DNA of 10,233 nt from Cytophagales bacterium. Lineage in GTDB: Bacteria; Bacteroidota; Bacteroidia; Cytophagales; UBA9547. This document shows, one piece after another, positions 6,134 through 10,233 of the stretch. The first letter of the stretch is position 1, and each line of letters opens with the position of its first letter. The stretch is from the NCBI GenBank assembly GCA_003476475.1, contig DMUD01000047.1, positions 1 through 10,233 of the forward strand, written 5' to 3'. A program made the translations under genes and the position numbers. Below the pieces are notes generated by a model that saw nothing but the letters and a program-made list of their open reading frames with translations, was not told where the DNA came from and searched no databases.

Positions 6134-9100
6134 TTATCTGTGTAGCAACACATCACGTTGAATAGGTTTGCTACCGTCTTTCAAATCTAAAATATAGTAA
6201 TAAGTACCAGCTGGCAATCCACCACCGTCCCAATCATTACTGTAATTTTTCGATTCGAATACTTTATTTCCCCAACGGTTAAATACATGCAATTCAGCAC
6301 CTTTGTACAAATGTAAATTGGTGAAGTAAAGCACGTCGTTCTGACCATCGCCATTGGGGGTGAAAACATTAAAACTATTCACATTAATGCTGTAATTCAA
6401 ACACACCGTATTCGACCAACTTTCAAGCTGTGCTTTGCTTTTTTCGATGGCACGAATTCTAAAACATTGCTTTTCTGCATCTATCGAATTAAGATATTTG
6501 GCCAATGTATCCAAATTGCCCGAAACATAAAAAGTAAGAGGACCGCCATCCAAACTTCTCCAAACTTGGTATTCCGCCACCACACTATCCCACCTTACGA
6601 AACTGTTCCAATTCAAAATGGTTTCTTGTTGGTTGTCTTGAGCATCCTTCACAACCCCTGCCAACTGAATGTTGCGTTGCGAATGGCTTTGCACTGTATC
6701 GGCACAAACATTTAACTGGTTGGGAAGCCCTATTTTATAATAATACACACCCTCTTTTGATGAAGATAATTTGTTGTAATAAACTGTATCCAACTTCGAG
6801 ACCGAATCTAACTTAACCCAATTTGTACTGGCAGACCTCCTAAATATATACACACTATCTTGCGGAATATCACCTGGGTTGAATACTTTGAAATCGAGTC
6901 GTACCTGTTTTTCATCATTGTAATAATGCCCTGTGTTTCTCAAACGTATTATCGTGGGGCGCTTTACCAAAATACTATCTACCCCAGGACATTCATTTCC
7001 TTTTCTGACCTCTACTTTATACTCGTTCGAAGCGAAAGAATTCAGTCCTGTTAAAAAACCAACTGTAGTGGTTGCGAAAAGGGCATCGTTGGCATACCAT
7101 TTGTAAGTATAAATATCTGATGGTGTAGCAACAGCTTTCAAAGTAACAGACTCGTTTTTGCAGGGTAAAAGGTTATCGGAACTCAATATTACTGATGCTG
7201 GCTTGAACCTTACAACATTAAATGAAGTATCTTTCTTGCATCTTGTTCCGTCTCTAGCTATTGTAACTGAAAAAGTTCCTTCAGACAAATTTGAACTTGA
7301 GTTTGAAGTTAGGTTGCCAGAAAAATTGTAAGTGCCGATTGGAACAACATCTAAGTCTATTTTAGCATCTTTTTGATTACAAGAAGGGGGAATGATGTTT
7401 GCCGTAACTGTAAAATCCGGATTGGCATCTACCGAGATAACAGTATCAATTGCACAAGAATTTGATTTATTAGTTAACACAGCAAGATAATCTCCTGCCC
7501 CTACATTGGTTTTGGTTTCTGAAATAAAATCACCACTAAATTCATACTCAACTACTGCACCTTGGCTTGGACTTAATAATATAGTTCCGTTGGTTTGATT
7601 ACAACTTGGCTTCGTAATATTGGCATTAACGGTAAAATCGGTCTGATTTGTGAGGATAAAATTTTTGTCTACCACGCAATCTGTTCCTTGACGAGTAACT
7701 ACCGCACGGTAAGTGCCTCTTGCCAAATTAATTTTAAGATTTGAAGTAAAATCGCCGCCAAAATCATACTCATCGGTAACCGCAGCAGGACTCACTTTCA
7801 ATTCGATAGAACCATTCGCTTGCCCACAACTAGATTTGACAATATTGGCCGAAACGGTAAAATCGGGCTGGTTGCGTAAGGTGAAAATAGTATCTTTTTT
7901 ACAACCACCTGAACTTAAAATACTAATTGGAAAACTTTTGGCAACTAACCCTGAATTCAAACCTATTGACAATTCTCCAGAAACATTGTAAACACCAATC
8001 GGAGAAACAACCAAATTGATTGCCCCATCCGCTTTGTTACACGTGGGGTTTGTGGTCGCAGCAGAAACAGAGAAAGGAATGTTTTGATTTAGAACAAAAG
8101 TAGTGTCTTTGAAGCAGGTAGAGTTCTTGCGCTTGACTATAACACGGTAAGATCCACTTCCCAAATTGTTAGCAAAGGAAGAGGTGAGGTCCCCTGAAAA
8201 ATCATAGTCTGACGTAGCCCCTGGAGATACATTCAACTGTATAGAACCATCTTTTTGTGTACAAGTAGGTTTTGCCAAATTGGCGGTTACATCAAAATCG
8301 GTTCTGTTACCCAAGACTATTGCCGTATCCAACACACAAACAAATTTACTTATCACCGAAACAGGATACACACCTGAAGGCAATCCAGTAGCAAAGGCTT
8401 GCGAAAGCGCCCCTTTGAACACATAATCGCCCACAGGGCCAGGTGTTGGCAACAAACTTATTTGTCCGTCGGTATTACCGCAGAATGGTTTTTGCAAGAT
8501 AGAATTTAGCGTAAAATCGGCAGGACTTGTCAGAGTAAAGACGGTATCTTTTATCGCACAACCAGAACTTATTTGGGTGAAGGTTACTTTGTAATCTCCA
8601 GCTGCCAGGCCGCTGTTTGTACCCGAGGTCAAAGCCCCAGTAATGGAATAGTCGGAAATAAAGCCCGGGGTAATTGTAAAATTGAGGGCACCATCTGACT
8701 TTTTGCAAGTAGGACGAACTTTGGTAGCCGAAACACTGAAAGGAAAAGTGTTTTTTAGTAGTATGAGAGTATCTTTAAAGCACCCAGTAATCGAATCGGT
8801 AATTCTTATATTGTAACTGCCCGGAGTTAGATTGGTGTTGTTAGCACTTGAAAGACTACCCGAAACTTTTAATACAACGGCGGGGGAAGTGCTTATTTTT
8901 ATGACTCCAGAACCTCCGCAAACAGGTTGTGTCACATCTGCGATAATGCTGAACAAAGGTTTGCCAGGAACAGATATCGGATCAGTTTTGATACATACCC
9001 CATTCGAAGTGGTAACACTGTAAATACCAGGCGCCACATTTGTATTTGAGGCACTATTGAAACTACCCGTGAATGTGTAAGAGCCCATAGGAACAGTGGT

Positions 9101-10233
9101 AATATTTACTTCACCATTATTCAAACCACAATCTGGCTGTACTATGCTTACTTGGGTGGTAAAATCGCCTTGCGACACCAAAGTAAAAGAAGTATCAAGC
9201 GTACATTTTGTGAGGCTATCTATAATACCAATAGTGTAACTTCCCTGAGGCAAATTGGTGTTGTTGAAACTTGTCAGATTGCCAGAGACAATGCCAAAAG
9301 AACCGACATTTGGCGTGAAATTGATGCTTATGCTACCGTTATTGCCCGAACAAATAGGTTGATTAACCACAGTTGAAAGGACAAATTTTGGTAGTTGTTT
9401 AACTACAATGCTGGTATCAATTCTACATTTAGAAACCGAATCAATTATCGAAACTTGATACGATTTGGCCACGGTTACTGTGTCAATTACTTTCGTAAGG
9501 TCTCCCGAAACCAACAGTTTACCTACAGCACCCGTTACATTCAAATTAACAATAGCTGGCGAAACTGGAAGACAGCCAATGTCTTTCACAATTGGATTTA
9601 CTTTGAAAAGAGTAGCAACCAAGGTTGTCAAAGTAGTATCGACACTTGTTGGCAATGCACACTGGTCGGACGATGTAAGCACTACTTTCACATTGACATT
9701 TTTGGTTAAAGTATCCAATTGCAATGTTTTTCCAAAACCAGTTTGCACGGAAAGTCCATTTACAAACCACTGAAAAATAGGAGTTGTACCAGCATTTATT
9801 TCAACAGCAGAATAGTTAACGCTGGTTTTGGCACAGACTATATTAGAGGCAGATTGAGACAAAATAACGCTTGGAACTGTGGCAGGGATTATACTAAGAT
9901 TGATGGAATCTGATACCACGTTGCAACCACTTGCAGTTGTTCTTTTCACTTTATAAAAACCAGCACCTGTGGCTTGTATTGTCTGATTGGTGCTAATGAG
10001 ATTGTTTGAAAGCAACCATTGGTCTTGACCTGAACCAAAATTAGTAATACTAATATCCAAGCTTCTTCCTTGGCATACTTGTTGTGGACCTGTTAAGCTT
10101 AACAAAGGTTTTGATGGTGCTGATCTTATTCCAATATTTTTTGGATTTGATGTGGCGGAACAAGTACCCAAAGTCGTCCTCACCTTGTAAGCTCCAGCCT
10201 GCGCCACAACCAAACTATCTGTATTGGCACCCA
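6134..10233 (-). CDS. Large SprB-like repeat adhesin with gliding-motility C-terminal domain (5' end outside window)
   Basis: The frame is open from the window edge to a TAA at 6134-6136: 1366 residues visible, with the signal peptide and any N-terminal domains missing. Numbering from the TTG at 10213, the order is: end of an Ig/PKD-like domain (to about 31), two Ig-like domains with Cys pairs (about 32-110 and 113-200), a diverged repeat (about 203-275), ten tandem repeats of 70-75 residues (276-1004), an Ig-like domain (about 1005-1085, KWYANDALF), a strand-rich linker (about 1086-1180), an FN3-like domain (about 1182-1275, LNWNSF...YQVWRSLDGG...FRIRAIE), and a gliding-motility C-terminal domain (1281-1359). 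No catalytic motif is seen. Such proteins are exported by T9SS and act as surface adhesins or filaments; SprB of F. johnsoniae is the model. The 3' neighbour is a PorP/SprF-family gene. Ligand and motility role cannot be read from the sequence. The internal TTG is not a believable start. Confidence 0.93.
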   Translation of the reverse strand, partial: GANTDSLVVAQAGAYKVRTTLGTCSATSNPKNIGIRSAPSKPLLSLTGPQQVCQGRSLDISITNFGSGQDQWLLSNNLISTNQTIQATGAGFYKVKRTTASGCNVVSDSINLSIIPATVPSVILSQSASNIVCAKTSVNYSAVEINAGTTPIFQWFVNGLSVQTGFGKTLQLDTLTKNVNVKVVLTSSDQCALPTSVDTTLTTLVATLFKVNPIVKDIGCLPVSPAIVNLNVTGAVGKLLVSGDLTKVIDTVTVAKSYQVSIIDSVSKCRIDTSIVVKQLPKFVLSTVVNQPICSGNNGSISINFTPNVGSFGIVSGNLTSFNNTNLPQGSYTIGIIDSLTKCTLDTSFTLVSQGDFTTQVSIVQPDCGLNNGEVNITTVPMGSYTFTGSFNSASNTNVAPGIYSVTTSNGVCIKTDPISVPGKPLFSIIADVTQPVCGGSGVIKISTSPAVVLKVSGSLSSANNTNLTPGSYNIRITDSITGCFKDTLILLKNTFPFSVSATKVRPTCKKSDGALNFTITPGFISDYSITGALTSGTNSGLAAGDYKVTFTQISSGCAIKDTVFTLTSPADFTLNSILQKPFCGNTDGQISLLPTPGPVGDYVFKGALSQAFATGLPSGVYPVSVISKFVCVLDTAIVLGNRTDFDVTANLAKPTCTQKDGSIQLNVSPGATSDYDFSGDLTSSFANNLGSGSYRVIVKRKNSTCFKDTTFVLNQNIPFSVSAATTNPTCNKADGAINLVVSPIGVYNVSGELSIGLNSGLVAKSFPISILSSGGCKKDTIFTLRNQPDFTVSANIVKSSCGQANGSIELKVSPAAVTDEYDFGGDFTSNLKINLARGTYRAVVTRQGTDCVVDKNFILTNQTDFTVNANITKPSCNQTNGTILLSPSQGAVVEYEFSGDFISETKTNVGAGDYLAVLTNKSNSCAIDTVISVDANPDFTVTANIIPPSCNQKDAKIDLDVVPIGTYNFSGNLTSNSSSNLSEGTFSVTIARDGTRCKKDTSFNVVRFKPASVILSSDNLLPCKNESVTLKAVATPSDIYTYKWYANDALFATTTVGFLTGLNSFASNEYKVEVRKGNECPGVDSILVKRPTIIRLRNTGHYYNDEKQVRLDFKVFNPGDIPQDSVYIFRRSASTNWVKLDSVSKLDTVYYNKLSSSKEGVYYYKIGLPNQLNVCADTVQSHSQRNIQLAGVVKDAQDNQQETILNWNSFVRWDSVVAEYQVWRSLDGGPLTFYVSGNLDTLAKYLNSIDAEKQCFRIRAIEKSKAQLESWSNTVCLNYSINVNSFNVFTPNGDGQNDVLYFTNLHLYKGAELHVFNRWGNKVFESKNYSNDWDGGGLPAGTYYYILDLKDGSKPIQRDVLLHR
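6137..6373 (-). other. Type-B T9SS C-terminal domain (gliding-motility CTD) coding segment
   Basis: The last 79 residues begin FNVFTPNGDGQNDVLYF, continue with ELHVFNRWGNKVFESKNY and NDWDGGGLPAGTYYYILDL, and end QRDVLLHR. This is the textbook pattern of the gliding-motility-associated C-terminal domain (TIGR04131/CHU_C type), the type-B targeting signal of the type IX secretion system. In F. johnsoniae, secretion through type-B domains needs a SprF-like partner, which here is the next gene. Confidence 0.95.
7202..9388 (-). repeat. Ten tandem ~73-residue repeats within the adhesin gene
   Basis: In protein order the units are at 9167-9388, 8957-9166, 8744-8956, 8519-8743, 8300-8518, 8078-8299, 7865-8077, 7640-7864, 7418-7639 and 7202-7417 (74, 70, 71, 75, 73, 74, 71, 75, 74, 72 residues). 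Each begins with [D/P/L/K]F and a short strand, then P-x-C followed by a Gly-containing turn (typically xDG or xNG), an I-x-L strand ending in Pro, a Y-x-[FVI]-[ST]-G-x-[LF] segment, N-L-x-x-G-x-Y, and a closing C-x(2,3)-D-T. Every unit has exactly two cysteines. The layout resembles SprB-type repeats, but the conserved aromatic YSW of that family is replaced by Y-x-F-S-G. The units are diverged at DNA level, so the array is old rather than a recent expansion. Confidence 0.9.
9389..9607 (-). repeat. Diverged first repeat unit preceding the array
   Basis: Residues 203-275 (numbered from the TTG at 10213) keep the repeat skeleton: initial F, a Cys at 214 and a second at 263 followed by RIDTSI, an SGDL segment at 236-239, and the same 73-residue length. 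The P-x-C and Gly-turn and the NLxxG motifs are lost. It is best read as an eleventh, degenerate unit marking the N-terminal edge of the array. Confidence 0.6.

Noticed and set aside
6187..6369. 60-codon minus-strand ORF inside the adhesin C-terminal domain.
   Set aside because: It is a +1-type shadow of the conserved CTD reading frame, and its translation shows no domain or secretion pattern.
7202..9607. The evenly spaced repeats considered as a DNA repeat array or CRISPR-like structure.
   Set aside because: Periodicity (about 219 bases) follows codons and protein motifs; DNA between units is diverged and no short identical repeat with unique spacers exists.
10211..10213. TTG as the start of the adhesin gene.
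   Set aside because: The frame continues to the window edge with Ig-domain-like sequence, no signal peptide follows the TTG, and TTG here is simply a leucine codon in a beta strand.

Overview
The window looks like chromosomal DNA of a Bacteroidota bacterium. It ends in a surface protein with a gliding-motility-type C-terminal domain (type IX secretion, T9SS), followed by a PorP/SprF-family partner; both families are essentially confined to this phylum. None of the five complete genes has a clear Shine-Dalgarno sequence, and TTTG/TAnnTTTG-like promoter elements fit the phylum too. I cannot name the order or genus with confidence.

Layout. 1-924 (+) is the 3' part of an RND-family efflux transporter that starts before the window. 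It converges on groEL across a terminator hairpin that can work in both directions. groES (2685-2963) and groEL (1000-2631) form a minus-strand chaperonin operon with its own upstream region, which holds a weak promoter candidate and an operator-like palindrome. sucC (3131-4342, minus), the succinyl-CoA ligase beta subunit, lies upstream and is insulated from groES by a strong hairpin terminator; sucD is not in the window. sucC is divergent from lolD (4498-5148, +), an ABC ATPase of the lipoprotein-release type. lolD converges, with a 7-base gap, on the last operon: a very large repeat-containing adhesin-like gene (6134 to beyond 10233, minus, 5' end missing) followed 9 bases downstream by a PorP/SprF-family outer-membrane protein gene (5156-6124).

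How the genes work together. The left and middle parts are housekeeping functions (efflux, protein folding, TCA cycle, lipoprotein sorting) in separate transcription units. The right 5 kb is the accessory part: a secreted SprB-like filament or adhesin made of Ig-like domains, at least ten tandem repeats of about 73 residues with a fully conserved cysteine pair, Ig/FN3-like stalk domains and a type-B secretion signal, next to its probable dedicated outer-membrane partner. This pair is the most interesting content. It belongs to a known general class, but the repeat type is not one I can name. I found no RNA genes, CRISPR arrays, insertion sequences or phage genes, and no gene-free stretch over 300 bases.
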